Below are positions 28,495 through 37,191 of a stretch of 64,000 nt of DNA, piece by piece. Origin of the DNA: Exilibacterium tricleocarpae (GTDB lineage: Bacteria > Pseudomonadota > Gammaproteobacteria > Pseudomonadales > Cellvibrionaceae); assembly GCF_007004655.1 (NCBI RefSeq), contig NZ_ML660102.1, positions 89,854 through 153,853 of the forward strand, in the 5' to 3' direction. A program made the position numbers and the translations under genes. The notes below the pieces were generated by a model. The model saw only the letters and a program-made list of their open reading frames with translations, did not search any database and was not told the DNA's origin. Position 1 is the first letter of the stretch; each line of letters begins with the position of its first letter.

Positions 28495-29403
28495 ATGCTG
28501 ACGCTTACAGATCAAACCGCTACAGGCGGTGACCCCGGCACTCATATCGGCGTCTGCAGAGGCGCTCTGGGAGAGCTGTATCAGGGCTTGTCAGCACACA
28601 CTAACGATGAAATCGCCATAGTGTCGTCTTTGATTCCCAAATACAGTTGGGCTTACTTTACGCCGGACAACGGCCCCGAAGCCGGCAACAGAGAGGTGTT
28701 ACTGGAAACGCCGGGCCGTTGTAAATCCTTTCGCGCTCTGGACATTTACTGCCGATTGAAACGGCGGGCCTGGCCTGCAGGCAGGTGGCGGTTTAAGAGC
28801 GATCTACAAGTGGCGCGGGGTATGGCCAGCTCCACGGCGGATATCGTGGCGACGATACGATGCGCGGCGAGTTATTTCCGCCAGCCGGCCAGTACCGGCG
28901 ACATTATCCAGGTGCTTTCCCAAATTGAACGCTCGGACAGTGTGTTTCTCGATCACCCCGTCCTGTTTTGCAGTTCGCGGCATCGGGTGCTGCGAGAGTT
29001 TGAAAAGGTACCGCCGATATATGCGCTGTATATGCACGAGGCAGACAAGGTTGAAACCGAAGGCACCAAGGGCAAGCTGGTGGACTACTACCGGCAACAC
29101 AAACGCCACTACCTCGACTTGTCCCGGCACATGGAGCAGGCGTTGCGGACAAAAAATATCGCCGAAATATGCAGCGTATCCACCATGAGCTCCGAATTGT
29201 CACAGGAAATTTTACCCAAGCAGCACTTTCATGCGGTTTATCGAGCGATGCAGCACTGCAAGGCCGACGGTGTGATCACCGCCCACACAGGGTCGGTAAT
29301 CGGTTTGCTCTTTCGCCGCCCCCCGGACATACACTGCCTGGCATCGGTCGGCCGGCTTTTTAACGAGTTGGGCGGCCACTGCCAGTACACGGAGATAGGC
29401 TAA
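28495..29403 (+). CDS. GHMP-family kinase, L-threonine/L-serine kinase (PduX)-like
   Basis: A 302-residue GHMP kinase. The N-terminal GELYQG segment and the ATP-loop SDLQVARGMASSTADIVA near residue 103 are the family marks; PduX-type enzymes phosphorylate free L-threonine. The C-terminal part has GVITAHTGSVIGLLF (third motif, weaker). In this setting it would supply O-phospho-L-threonine or -serine to the PLP enzyme encoded 1 bp downstream (stop and start overlap in TAATG). It is first in a three-gene operon divergent from the ATP-grasp gene. A cobalamin role (PduX proper) is less likely because no cob genes are near. Confidence 0.82.
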   Translation: MLTLTDQTATGGDPGTHIGVCRGALGELYQGLSAHTNDEIAIVSSLIPKYSWAYFTPDNGPEAGNREVLLETPGRCKSFRALDIYCRLKRRAWPAGRWRFKSDLQVARGMASSTADIVATIRCAASYFRQPASTGDIIQVLSQIERSDSVFLDHPVLFCSSRHRVLREFEKVPPIYALYMHEADKVETEGTKGKLVDYYRQHKRHYLDLSRHMEQALRTKNIAEICSVSTMSSELSQEILPKQHFHAVYRAMQHCKADGVITAHTGSVIGLLFRRPPDIHCLASVGRLFNELGGHCQYTEIG

Positions 29404-30455
29404 TGATTTTTCCGCACATATCAGATGCACTTAAAACACCGGCCATAGTCCATTTAAGAGACAATTTGTATTTGGCCCGCTTTGAGTCGATGAAAATCTA
29501 TTCTACGCTCGCCGCGGTAAAAGAGCTGTTGGCGCGCGGACAAATCGGCCCACAGGATACGCTGCTGGACAGTTCCAGCGGCATTTATGCCTACGCCCTG
29601 GCCCTGGCCTGCCATAAATACGGACTGCGGTGTCATATCATCGCCTCGAAAACCGTAGACCCCACCTTGAAGTTGCAGTTGGAGTTGATGGGGGCGGTGG
29701 TGGAACCCGCGGCCTCGGCACCCAATTTGAAAATGGATCAGCAAAATCGGGTCAAACGTATTGAAGAAATCCTGCGCACCCGTCCCGATGTGCACTGGAT
29801 GCAGCAGTACCACGACGATATCCACTATCTGGGATATCGGGAATTTGCCGAACTGCTGGCGGGCGATTTTAACACGGAAAAAATTACGCTGGTCGGCGGC
29901 GTCGGCTCAGGGTGCTCCACTGGTGCCACAGCCAGCTTTTTGAGAGCCATGAACATCGATACCACACTGCATGGCGTACAACCGTTTGGCAGCGTTACGT
30001 TTAACTCGCAACATGTGGACGACCCCGATATCATCATTGCCGGCATCGGCAGCGCCATTCCCTTTAGAAATGTACACTATGACTTATATGATTTCATTCA
30101 CTGGATTTCGTTTTCACACAGCCGCAGCGGCTCGGTGGAGTTGCTGAAAAACTACGGCGTCTTCGCCGGCTTGTCCGCCGGCTCCTGTCACACGGTAGCT
30201 CACTGGTGCCGGCAACTCGATCCGGATCAACCTTGTGTGTTTATAGCTGCGGACCTGGGTTACCGCTATCTGCACGCAGTTTATGAACAATATCGGGAAT
30301 CGGCGGGCGTCGCCTCGCTCCAGCCGACAATGATTCAGTCGTTCGACGAGATGCACCTGCACTGGTGCTGTATGCACTGGCAACGCAGATGTGATCCGGG
30401 TGCGGCGCCGGGTCGCGTCGCGACGGCGATACAAGCAACGGCGCCAGCAGTATGA
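29403..30455 (+). CDS. Fold-type II PLP enzyme, SbnA/cysteine-synthase-like
   Basis: A 350-residue PLP protein. The Schiff-base Lys is expected in RFESMKIYSTLAAVKELL near residue 30. The substrate loop reads DSSSGIYAYALALA, where CysK/SbnA relatives have SGN, so the Asn that contacts the cofactor is replaced by Ile. The phosphate loop is VGSGCSTGATASF and the C-terminal loop FAGLSAGSCH. In staphyloferrin B synthesis SbnA makes a diaminopropionate precursor from O-phosphoserine; with the GHMP kinase directly upstream an analogous beta-replacement on O-phospho-Ser/Thr giving a 2,3-diamino acid is a reasonable inference. The last 45 residues (after MHLHWCC) are low in family resemblance. Confidence 0.82.
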   Translation: MIFPHISDALKTPAIVHLRDNLYLARFESMKIYSTLAAVKELLARGQIGPQDTLLDSSSGIYAYALALACHKYGLRCHIIASKTVDPTLKLQLELMGAVVEPAASAPNLKMDQQNRVKRIEEILRTRPDVHWMQQYHDDIHYLGYREFAELLAGDFNTEKITLVGGVGSGCSTGATASFLRAMNIDTTLHGVQPFGSVTFNSQHVDDPDIIIAGIGSAIPFRNVHYDLYDFIHWISFSHSRSGSVELLKNYGVFAGLSAGSCHTVAHWCRQLDPDQPCVFIAADLGYRYLHAVYEQYRESAGVASLQPTMIQSFDEMHLHWCCMHWQRRCDPGAAPGRVATAIQATAPAV

Positions 30456-30475
30456 TTGTGTGAGTACCCGACACT

Positions 30476-31669
30476 ATGCCACTGACTCCAAGCGCTGATA
30501 ACGCGCGCCTGCCCGTCCTGGATATCATGCGGGGCTTTGCCCTGTGCGGTATCATTTTTGCGAACCTGATGAGCTTTACCGGCTTTTACTCGCTGAATCT
30601 GTCCGCCATACAACAACTGCCATGGGCAGACAGGATCACCCTGTTCTTGATCGACTGGCTTATAGAGGGGAAATTTTACACGGTTTTCTCAATCCTGTTG
30701 GGCGCCGGCTTCGCTTTGCAACTGGCGCGTTATTCCGGTCGCGAAGCCCGGTTTCGCGCCTTTTGGCGCCGGCGTATGCTGGTGCTTATGGCGATCGGCC
30801 TGCTCCATATGTTTCTCATCTGGCACGGGGATATCCTGACGCTCTACAGCGTCCTCGGACTGTGCCTGCTGTGGTTTACCGGCCTTGCTGCCAGGCAGCT
30901 ACTATTTGCTATCGTTATACTGCTGGCCCTGCCGCTCGCCATCCATGGGTTGTTGCTGGTAAGCATCGAACACAGCTTCTGGTCACTGCTCCGTCGCGCC
31001 GTCGATGCGCTGAAGCTTCAATTGGGATACAACGACGCGACGCTGCTGGCGCTGCGCACCTCTCCAAACAGTGCCGACGTTTTCTTTGCCAATGTGTTCA
31101 GCGCCATCCCGCGCCCGATGGCCTATCTGCAAACCGGTCGCCCCTTCCAGGTGCTGGGACAGTTTTTACTGGGTGTGTACCTGGCGCGGCATTTTCTGCT
31201 GGCCGAACGCCCGCCGGCGCTACCGAGTCGCAGCACCGTGCTGCAACTGATGATCGGCGGACTGGTTTTAAGCGCCATCTACGCGGGCATCAAGGCCGCC
31301 ACCGGCAGCCCATTCACGATAAATGGCCTGGGCCTGTTCCAGGGTGTTGTCTATCATACCGGGGCCACCCTGTTAGCCCTCGGCTATATGGGTATAATCG
31401 CCCGGTTGTGTCAAGCGCAAACACGACGGCCGATTCACAAGCTGGCCGTGCTGGGACGCCTGTCCCTGAGTCAATATCTGCTGCAAACGTCGTTATGCGT
31501 CTTGCTGTTTTACGGCTATGGCTTGAGCCTGATGGGCCAGGTGCCGTTCGTCGCCATCACCATCTTTGGTGCGGGCATTTTGGCCTTGCAATATTTCTGG
31601 GGAAAGTACTGGTTGACCCGCCACGCACAGGGTCCGATGGAGTGGTTGTGGCGCAAGTTGAGCAGGTAG
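30476..31669 (+). CDS. DUF418/YeiB-family membrane protein
   Basis: A 397-residue inner-membrane protein with about 10 predicted helices. The N-terminus LPVLDIMRGFALCGIIFANL and the GKFYTVFSILLGAGFALQL segment are characteristic of the DUF418/YeiB group, a branch of the acyltransferase-3-like membrane proteins; RRMLVLMAIGLLHMFLIWHGDIL follows. The molecular function is not established. It lies 20 bp downstream of the PLP gene and closes the plus-strand operon. It could acylate or move the product, but this is speculation. Confidence 0.85.
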   Translation: MPLTPSADNARLPVLDIMRGFALCGIIFANLMSFTGFYSLNLSAIQQLPWADRITLFLIDWLIEGKFYTVFSILLGAGFALQLARYSGREARFRAFWRRRMLVLMAIGLLHMFLIWHGDILTLYSVLGLCLLWFTGLAARQLLFAIVILLALPLAIHGLLLVSIEHSFWSLLRRAVDALKLQLGYNDATLLALRTSPNSADVFFANVFSAIPRPMAYLQTGRPFQVLGQFLLGVYLARHFLLAERPPALPSRSTVLQLMIGGLVLSAIYAGIKAATGSPFTINGLGLFQGVVYHTGATLLALGYMGIIARLCQAQTRRPIHKLAVLGRLSLSQYLLQTSLCVLLFYGYGLSLMGQVPFVAITIFGAGILALQYFWGKYWLTRHAQGPMEWLWRKLSR

Positions 31670-31715
31670 TAACGGGGTAATCCGCGAGCTAAAGCCCTGG
31701 GGGTGTCCTGCAGGG

Positions 31716-32957
31716 CTACTGAACCATTCTCGCACTCTTGTATATATTTAACGAGGGCACAGCTGCTGCTACCGCCGTGGCCATGACAACTGTCAATAGT
31801 AAATAAAAAACACTTGCTGACATAATGTTGGACTGAATATACAAACCATAACCGGAGGCTAAATAATCCCCGGCGGCAATCAGACATATATATAGCAATA
31901 AAACGCCGACTAAAGTGCTGACCAGAGTGATCAGCAACGCCTCTAACTCTATCAACAGAAACAGGTATGTGGGTGAAGCGCCAATCACTCTGAGAAGTTG
32001 AACTTCGCGACTACGCTCCCGAATCGACGCCAACAACATAGCGCTCAGCCCTAATAGGGCCGCGATAAGGATAAGTACCGACACTAAGCGAAGTGTATTC
32101 TCCAGCACTTTCATCATTTGCCAAAGCTCCGACAACGCGACGCCGGGCAGTATCGCCAGCATGGGTTCCTTTGCATAATTATTGATATCTCTCTGTACCC
32201 GAAACGTAGCCACGCGAGATTTCAGTCCCAGCATAAACGCCGTAACGGTTTTCGGCTTGAGTTCGAGCTGCTCAATCTCATCTGCAGTGATATCACTCCC
32301 CGGCACTTTTACACCTTGCCGCCAGTCGATATGGATGGCCTCAATACCTTCCAAACCAACGTGCAGCGTCTGGTCGACGGGTGTTCCTGTGGGCTCTAAA
32401 ATACCGACGACCGTAAATGGACGGTCATCGTGCAGGCTAAAGCTGGTACTGGCGATACCATGGGACAAAACCAGCTTCTCCCCCAATGAGTAACCGAGCT
32501 TTTTGGCCACATCAGAACCTATTACAACATCAAACACGCTGCTGAAGACCCGACCTTTATCAAAGCTCAGGCTGTGCCGATTGCCATAGCTGAAGAACTC
32601 GAAATAATCTCGAGTGGTTCCCATCACACGATAGCCTTTATGTGAATCACCAAGCGCAATAGGAATGGCCCATTTGACCTGTGGATTGGAAACAATATCC
32701 TCGAAAGATTCCCAGCGAATGTTATTCGTGGGAGAGCCTATGCGAAATACTGAATACAGCAATAGATTGAGGCTGCCCGTTCTGGCACCAACGATAAGAT
32801 CAACACCGGAAACGGTATTGGCAAAACTATCCTTGGCCTGATAACGGATGTGTTCCACTGCCAATAAAACAAAAATACTGATGGTCATGGCCATCAGCGT
32901 GAGAATTGCCGAGCCTTTACGATTAAGCAGACTTTTTACCGCCAGCTTCATAAACAT
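31716..32957 (-). CDS. FtsX/MacB-type ABC transporter permease
   Basis: A 413-residue protein with one N-terminal helix (LTLMAMTISIFVLLAVEHI), a large periplasmic domain and three C-terminal helices, the MacB/LolC topology. The FtsX domain shows LLASIRERSREVQLLRVIGA. It overlaps the ATPase gene by 1 bp. The set ATPase + FtsX permease + DUF3299 lipoprotein + DUF2796 recalls the zinc-repressed PA4063-PA4066 group of Pseudomonas aeruginosa. Mechanistic role (zinc uptake support, envelope remodelling or export) is not settled. Confidence 0.88.
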   Translation of the reverse strand: MFMKLAVKSLLNRKGSAILTLMAMTISIFVLLAVEHIRYQAKDSFANTVSGVDLIVGARTGSLNLLLYSVFRIGSPTNNIRWESFEDIVSNPQVKWAIPIALGDSHKGYRVMGTTRDYFEFFSYGNRHSLSFDKGRVFSSVFDVVIGSDVAKKLGYSLGEKLVLSHGIASTSFSLHDDRPFTVVGILEPTGTPVDQTLHVGLEGIEAIHIDWRQGVKVPGSDITADEIEQLELKPKTVTAFMLGLKSRVATFRVQRDINNYAKEPMLAILPGVALSELWQMMKVLENTLRLVSVLILIAALLGLSAMLLASIRERSREVQLLRVIGASPTYLFLLIELEALLITLVSTLVGVLLLYICLIAAGDYLASGYGLYIQSNIMSASVFYLLLTVVMATAVAAAVPSLNIYKSARMVQ

Positions 32958-33637
32958 CAGCCGTCTCCGGTTAAACAGTTAATATCGGATAGCGCGTCAA
33001 TTCGCGTGAAATAGCCAGACAGCGACATATCGTGGCTGACCAATACTAACGTGATATCGTAGGCGGTGACCAACGGCAGCAGTGTGGACATAAAATTATC
33101 GCGATTATCTTGATCAAGGGACGAAGTGGGTTCATCTGCTATCAACAACCGAGGTTTATTGATAAGTGCTCGCGCGATTGCTACCCGTTGTTGCTGTCCG
33201 AAACTGAGTTTAGTGGCCTGTTTATATCGGGCATCGGGCGATATGTTTAATTTTGTCAAAAGCTCCTCTACCTCATCTTCCCTGGCATTTGCTCTTTGGT
33301 GTTTTGAAAACTGCGTGGCTAATAGAACATTTTCCATTGCATTTAAATAGGGGATTAAATTGAACTGCTGAAACACGTAGCCAATCTGATTGGCTCGAAA
33401 CCGATCACGTTGCCGCTGGTTCATTTTATCCAGGCGCTTACCGAGGATTGACAATTCCCCCCCGGTAGGAGCGACTAAACCGCTGAGAAGATTGAGTAAG
33501 GTGGATTTTCCGCCCCCGGAGGGACCATGAATAAATACCTGTTCCCGAGGCTCTACAGTCCAGCTTGGGATATTGAGCACCGGCTTATCCGGCATATCGG
33601 GATAGGCAAAATGTACCTTATTAAGACTGATGGTCAT
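32957..33637 (-). CDS. ABC transporter ATP-binding protein (MacB/LolD class)
   Basis: A 226-residue ATPase. Walker A is GPSGGGKSTLLN near residue 39, the Q-loop YVFQQFNLIPYL, the signature LSFGQQQRVAIARAL, Walker B LLIADEPTSSLD and the H-loop VLVSHD. I start it at the ATG at 33637 (MTISLNKVHF); the longer frame to 33682 would run into the Zur-like box and adds unconserved residues. It partners with the FtsX-type permease that overlaps its stop. Confidence 0.93.
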   Translation of the reverse strand: MTISLNKVHFAYPDMPDKPVLNIPSWTVEPREQVFIHGPSGGGKSTLLNLLSGLVAPTGGELSILGKRLDKMNQRQRDRFRANQIGYVFQQFNLIPYLNAMENVLLATQFSKHQRANAREDEVEELLTKLNISPDARYKQATKLSFGQQQRVAIARALINKPRLLIADEPTSSLDQDNRDNFMSTLLPLVTAYDITLVLVSHDMSLSGYFTRIDALSDINCLTGDG

Positions 33638-33679
33638 AACTTTGCCGGCGGGAGACTCCAGAGGGCAGATTGCAAAACA

Positions 33680-33702
33680 CAAATGTTGCAGTGTATCATT
33701 TC
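33680..33702. promoter_or_regulatory. Zur-like box between the ABC pair and the DUF3299 gene
   Basis: A 23-bp element with AAATG and CATTT ends (33681-33685 and 33697-33701). It matches the enterobacterial Zur consensus, as I recall it, at 17 of 23 bases. It is 43 bp from the ATPase start and 41 bp from the DUF3299 start, so it can serve both divergent promoters. Confidence 0.55.
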
Positions 33703-33743
33703 GCTCTTAGACTGGAAATCCCTGTCCCTGCCAAGGGTTAAAC

Positions 33744-34427
33744 ATGAATACTATGTATCAATTGATCATCGGACTACTGGTGATGATATCCCTGAATGCT
33801 TGCGATAACACGGGCCCGCCGGAACAACTCCCGGGTGTAGCTGATCCGGAAGACAACATTCAGGAGGCATTTTTTAAACTGGGTGAGAAAGAAAAACCGA
33901 TAGCCCACATCGCCGCCGGGAAAAAGCTACCTAAGAGCGCGTTTAAAACAATCGAATGGACTGATCTGATGCCTAAAGAGGACTTGGATGCCCTACTAAA
34001 TCCGCCTGGCTATGTCACCGATATCGAAGACGGTTCTGTTGAAGAGCAGATCAGCAGTCAAATTCAGAATACCATCGCCGCGGCGAGTGACGACCGCTAC
34101 CAACAAGCACTCGTATCCACCCGCGTGGTCCCTAAAATGAACGGGCAGGCAATTCGAATCCCCGGCTTTATCGTACCTTTGGAATTTGATGATGAACAGA
34201 CTATTACCCAGTTCTTTTTAGTACCATTCTTCGGTGCGTGCATTCATTTGCCACCGCCACCACCCAATCAAATAGTCTTTGTCGACTACCCCGAAGGCCT
34301 AAAACTTACAGCGTTGTATGACCCGTTTTGGGTTTCCGGCGTTGTGGAAACCTCTTTAACTGAAAATGATATCGCGACAGCAGCATACTCGTTAAAAATG
34401 CAGTATTTTGAAGAATATACAGACTAG
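33744..34427 (+). CDS. DUF3299 lipoprotein
   Basis: A 227-residue envelope protein with a lipobox (LVMISLNAC) at residues 12-20. The DUF3299 core is seen from about 130: the QAIRIPGFIVPLEF segment, then TQFFLVPFFGACIHLPPPPPNQIVFVDY, and VSGVVETSLTENDIATAAY at the end. A single Cys-His pair (GACIHLPPPPPNQ) is the notable conserved spot. It is the counterpart of PA4066-type genes that accompany zinc-repressed ABC systems. Expression is probably from the Zur-like box 41 bp upstream. Function unknown; a periplasmic metal-handling role is inferred from neighbours. Confidence 0.85.
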   Translation: MNTMYQLIIGLLVMISLNACDNTGPPEQLPGVADPEDNIQEAFFKLGEKEKPIAHIAAGKKLPKSAFKTIEWTDLMPKEDLDALLNPPGYVTDIEDGSVEEQISSQIQNTIAAASDDRYQQALVSTRVVPKMNGQAIRIPGFIVPLEFDDEQTITQFFLVPFFGACIHLPPPPPNQIVFVDYPEGLKLTALYDPFWVSGVVETSLTENDIATAAYSLKMQYFEEYTD

Positions 34428-34487
34428 CAAAACGCAATTACCGGGTAATAATGCTACGAATTTAAATAGAGCCCCCGACATTGCCAC

Positions 34488-35744
34488 TCAGTTTTGGACT
34501 ACGCATGGGCTAAACTGCGGCAATTCATCCATCGCCTCAACTGAATATACTTCACGGCCAAATAACATTGGATAGTGAAAACGCCTCAGCTCAGCATGAA
34601 AATCCCGTACGCACGCAATATAACGCATATGCTGAGTAATGTCCGTCTCGGCTGATTTTGTCAGCCAGCGGTCTACCATTAGAGGCGGTGACAATGCGGA
34701 CACCCAACCCATCCTGGCGTCTCGCCCGGCAATGCGTTGCGAGAGTGCAGTCGACATAGGCTCTACCTGTTGATCACCCACTTGTTGAAACGCGTAATAC
34801 CATTTCCACTCAAAAGATCCTTCAATTCCTGCGTAGTCTCGCCATTCGGGGTGGACTTCAAGAAAGCGTGACATAGTCGCTTGCTTGGGAAGATCCCAGG
34901 CATCGTTTACGGTTTCCCGTTGCGTTAAAAGTATTTCCCCGCCATTAGGCACCTCAACCCATCGTTCTACAGCGGATTTCCCAACGACAGGCACGAGACT
35001 CGTGACCACTAGCCAAGTGCCAAACAAAATAGCTGCTGCGGTAATTCCCTCTATTTTTCGACTGGTAACCACGCGACATATGACCAGCCAGAACAATGCG
35101 TGAAGCAATACGGGTGCCAGCACGAGAAAGCCCGAGTAAAACTTCGCGCCGGAAATAAGTAGTGCAATTAAAAACGGTACAATAATAACCAAAAACAAGA
35201 GCACTACACGGGCAAACGCACGATCGAACAACACCCCCTTCCCTCTGCGGCTGCTTGCGCATAAGAGTTCATAGCGGGATTCGCGGCGTTCGCGTGCGTC
35301 AAGATCGTAGAGCAAACCAATTATTAGAAGCGGTAATAATATGGAGACAAGGTAGTTGAAGTCGAGTTTACCCAGGTAGGCCAGCTCCGGATTACTCTGG
35401 TCTGCCTCATAGATCTGGCCCTCGAGTGCGAGCATTTTCACCCGATGTTTCCACGGTAGTTCGTCGCGCAACCCCAAAGCGGCAAAGGCCAATTCGGAGG
35501 GCGGGTCGTAAGTGAGGTGAAGCATATAGTAGGCAGCACCACCGGCGTCACCTTGTTGAGGAAGCACATATGCCTGATCTTTTTGCGCCTCACTTTTAAG
35601 TGTCGCCAATTGGCTTTCTTGCTGCCTGACTTCATAAAGACCATTCGCCAGCGAGAAGCCTGAGAGCATGAATGCCAATAGTAGCGTCCAACGCACAATG
35701 GACTCGGTTAAAGCAAAACGAATTTCTCGGATTAAGTTAGCCAT
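34488..35744 (-). CDS. ABC transporter permease, DUF3526 family (second of pair)
   Basis: A 418-residue membrane protein with one N-terminal helix, a periplasmic segment of about 110 residues and five C-terminal helices (LVSILLPLLIIGLLYDLDARERR and on), followed by another periplasmic region. This is the layout of NosY-like DUF3526 permeases. It overlaps the first permease gene by 8 bp. A homolog in the same position is encoded at 57132-58550. No substrate is indicated by the sequence; the operon setting suggests a zinc-related role. Confidence 0.85.
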   Translation of the reverse strand: MANLIREIRFALTESIVRWTLLLAFMLSGFSLANGLYEVRQQESQLATLKSEAQKDQAYVLPQQGDAGGAAYYMLHLTYDPPSELAFAALGLRDELPWKHRVKMLALEGQIYEADQSNPELAYLGKLDFNYLVSILLPLLIIGLLYDLDARERRESRYELLCASSRRGKGVLFDRAFARVVLLFLVIIVPFLIALLISGAKFYSGFLVLAPVLLHALFWLVICRVVTSRKIEGITAAAILFGTWLVVTSLVPVVGKSAVERWVEVPNGGEILLTQRETVNDAWDLPKQATMSRFLEVHPEWRDYAGIEGSFEWKWYYAFQQVGDQQVEPMSTALSQRIAGRDARMGWVSALSPPLMVDRWLTKSAETDITQHMRYIACVRDFHAELRRFHYPMLFGREVYSVEAMDELPQFSPCVVQN

Positions 35745-37191
35745 CGTTATTTTTAAACACGCGTTGCATTCCGGTAATACCGAGCCAAGCAGAGCAGATG
35801 TACCAGAACAAGAGAATTAGGAGTTGTGGCAGAGAGTCAAGCAAGCGTTCACTCAAACTTCTCGGCTGCCAAGGGAAGTCTTTCAATAGCCGCCAGTTTT
35901 CAGAGGACACGCGTGTTCGCTGCTCCGCTCGATCATCGCTTCCACGCCGAATATCATCGGCATAGGACAGTTTTTCGGCATGCAATGAGTTAAGTTTTTG
36001 CACGAAGTCGTAACGCAAGGCTTCAGCGTCCCGCAAAAACTGATGATGTTGGGATAGGTCCGTACTTGCCATTGAGAGTGAAAAGGATTTTATTGCAAGT
36101 GCCGGTGACAATACATTAAACACTCTTGCCACTTGCGTCTGTTTAGCTTCCTGTGCCATGCGATCGTCAGCGAACTCATTCAACAAGGCCGTTAAATCCT
36201 TCTCACTGGCTTGAGCAACAATACCCCGAAAATTAACGGGCAACTCTTCAACCGTCTCCACATTGTATTGCTCCAGCAATTGGCTGCGCAACCTGGAAAA
36301 TGCAGGGTCATTTGCGTTGTGCCCATCCCCAACATCGCGAAGAGCACTTGTTACTGCCAGGTCGCTTTGTATTTTGCCGTCCAGCGGTATGGCAATGCCG
36401 GCAACGGTGGTGCCAAACCTGGGGGCAACTATGCAAAGCAACAGCCAGGTAACCAGCAAAAACGTCAACGATATGGAAGATCGCCGTGACCATGAAGACA
36501 AAGCTGTGATTAAGGTGCACCAACAACCGAGATAAATGGCGTAACCGAGAAAAAACAACGCCACAATAGTCAAGCTTTCACCTTGCATAAGCGCAAAAAC
36601 AAGACTGATTGCCAAGGGTATTAGCGCTATCGCGGCAATGCCGCTTAGTGCGACGGTCTTTCCGAGCCAAAGCTCTGTAGGAGTGACGGAGTTAGTCGCT
36701 AACAGATAGGCAGTCCCGCCCTCGCGCTCCCTTGCGACAGAAGCAAAGCCGATAATAATAAGCAACAGTGGCAACAGGACCTGATAAGCAAAAGCGGGGG
36801 TGATTTCGGCCAGGGGCCCGGCTTGGGCAGCGGAATAGCGGGGAGAAAAAGCGGCGGAGTTTTGCCTGTGTCCCTCTAGAAACAAGACGGTACCCGTATA
36901 AGCATCGACACCGGGATCAACGATCGCAAGCGGTGCCGGCGAACGGAACACATAGTGCCCATAATGAACCATACGGTGCGGATGGCGAGCGGGCTGCTCT
37001 TTAAAGGTCTGTTCGGCAGTGGCCTGAAAACTCTCCCGCGCGCCTCGCTCTGTGTCAATGCGCAGGTTTGTACTAATCAAGGAGGCAAGCACAAGGAGTA
37101 ATGCAACGACACTGGCGATAACACCCAGGCTCGAGCGGCGCCAATAGCACCATTCTGCCGTTGCGACTAATAAGACATTTCGCGTATTCAT
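35737..37191 (-). CDS. ABC transporter permease, DUF3526 family (first of pair), with His-containing periplasmic motif
   Basis: A 484-residue membrane protein: a first helix at about 24-43, a periplasmic loop of about 100 residues, five helices (LLPLLLIIIGFASVAREREGG and on) and a second long loop before the last helix. The first loop has ARHPHRMVHYGHYVFRSPAP and, 25 residues on, LEGHRQN. The homolog at 55714-57135 keeps the same pattern (NPHAAAHFSRYAFKPVPAL and MEGHYQN). The shared His residues suggest metal binding outside the membrane. It overlaps the ATPase gene by 4 bp. Confidence 0.87.
   Translation of the reverse strand: MNTRNVLLVATAEWCYWRRSSLGVIASVVALLLVLASLISTNLRIDTERGARESFQATAEQTFKEQPARHPHRMVHYGHYVFRSPAPLAIVDPGVDAYTGTVLFLEGHRQNSAAFSPRYSAAQAGPLAEITPAFAYQVLLPLLLIIIGFASVAREREGGTAYLLATNSVTPTELWLGKTVALSGIAAIALIPLAISLVFALMQGESLTIVALFFLGYAIYLGCWCTLITALSSWSRRSSISLTFLLVTWLLLCIVAPRFGTTVAGIAIPLDGKIQSDLAVTSALRDVGDGHNANDPAFSRLRSQLLEQYNVETVEELPVNFRGIVAQASEKDLTALLNEFADDRMAQEAKQTQVARVFNVLSPALAIKSFSLSMASTDLSQHHQFLRDAEALRYDFVQKLNSLHAEKLSYADDIRRGSDDRAEQRTRVSSENWRLLKDFPWQPRSLSERLLDSLPQLLILLFWYICSAWLGITGMQRVFKNNDG

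Noticed and set aside
30544..31680. 378-codon frame overlapping the DUF418 gene
   Set aside because: It is the +2 shadow of a membrane protein gene, with no hydrophobic pattern or family motif of its own.
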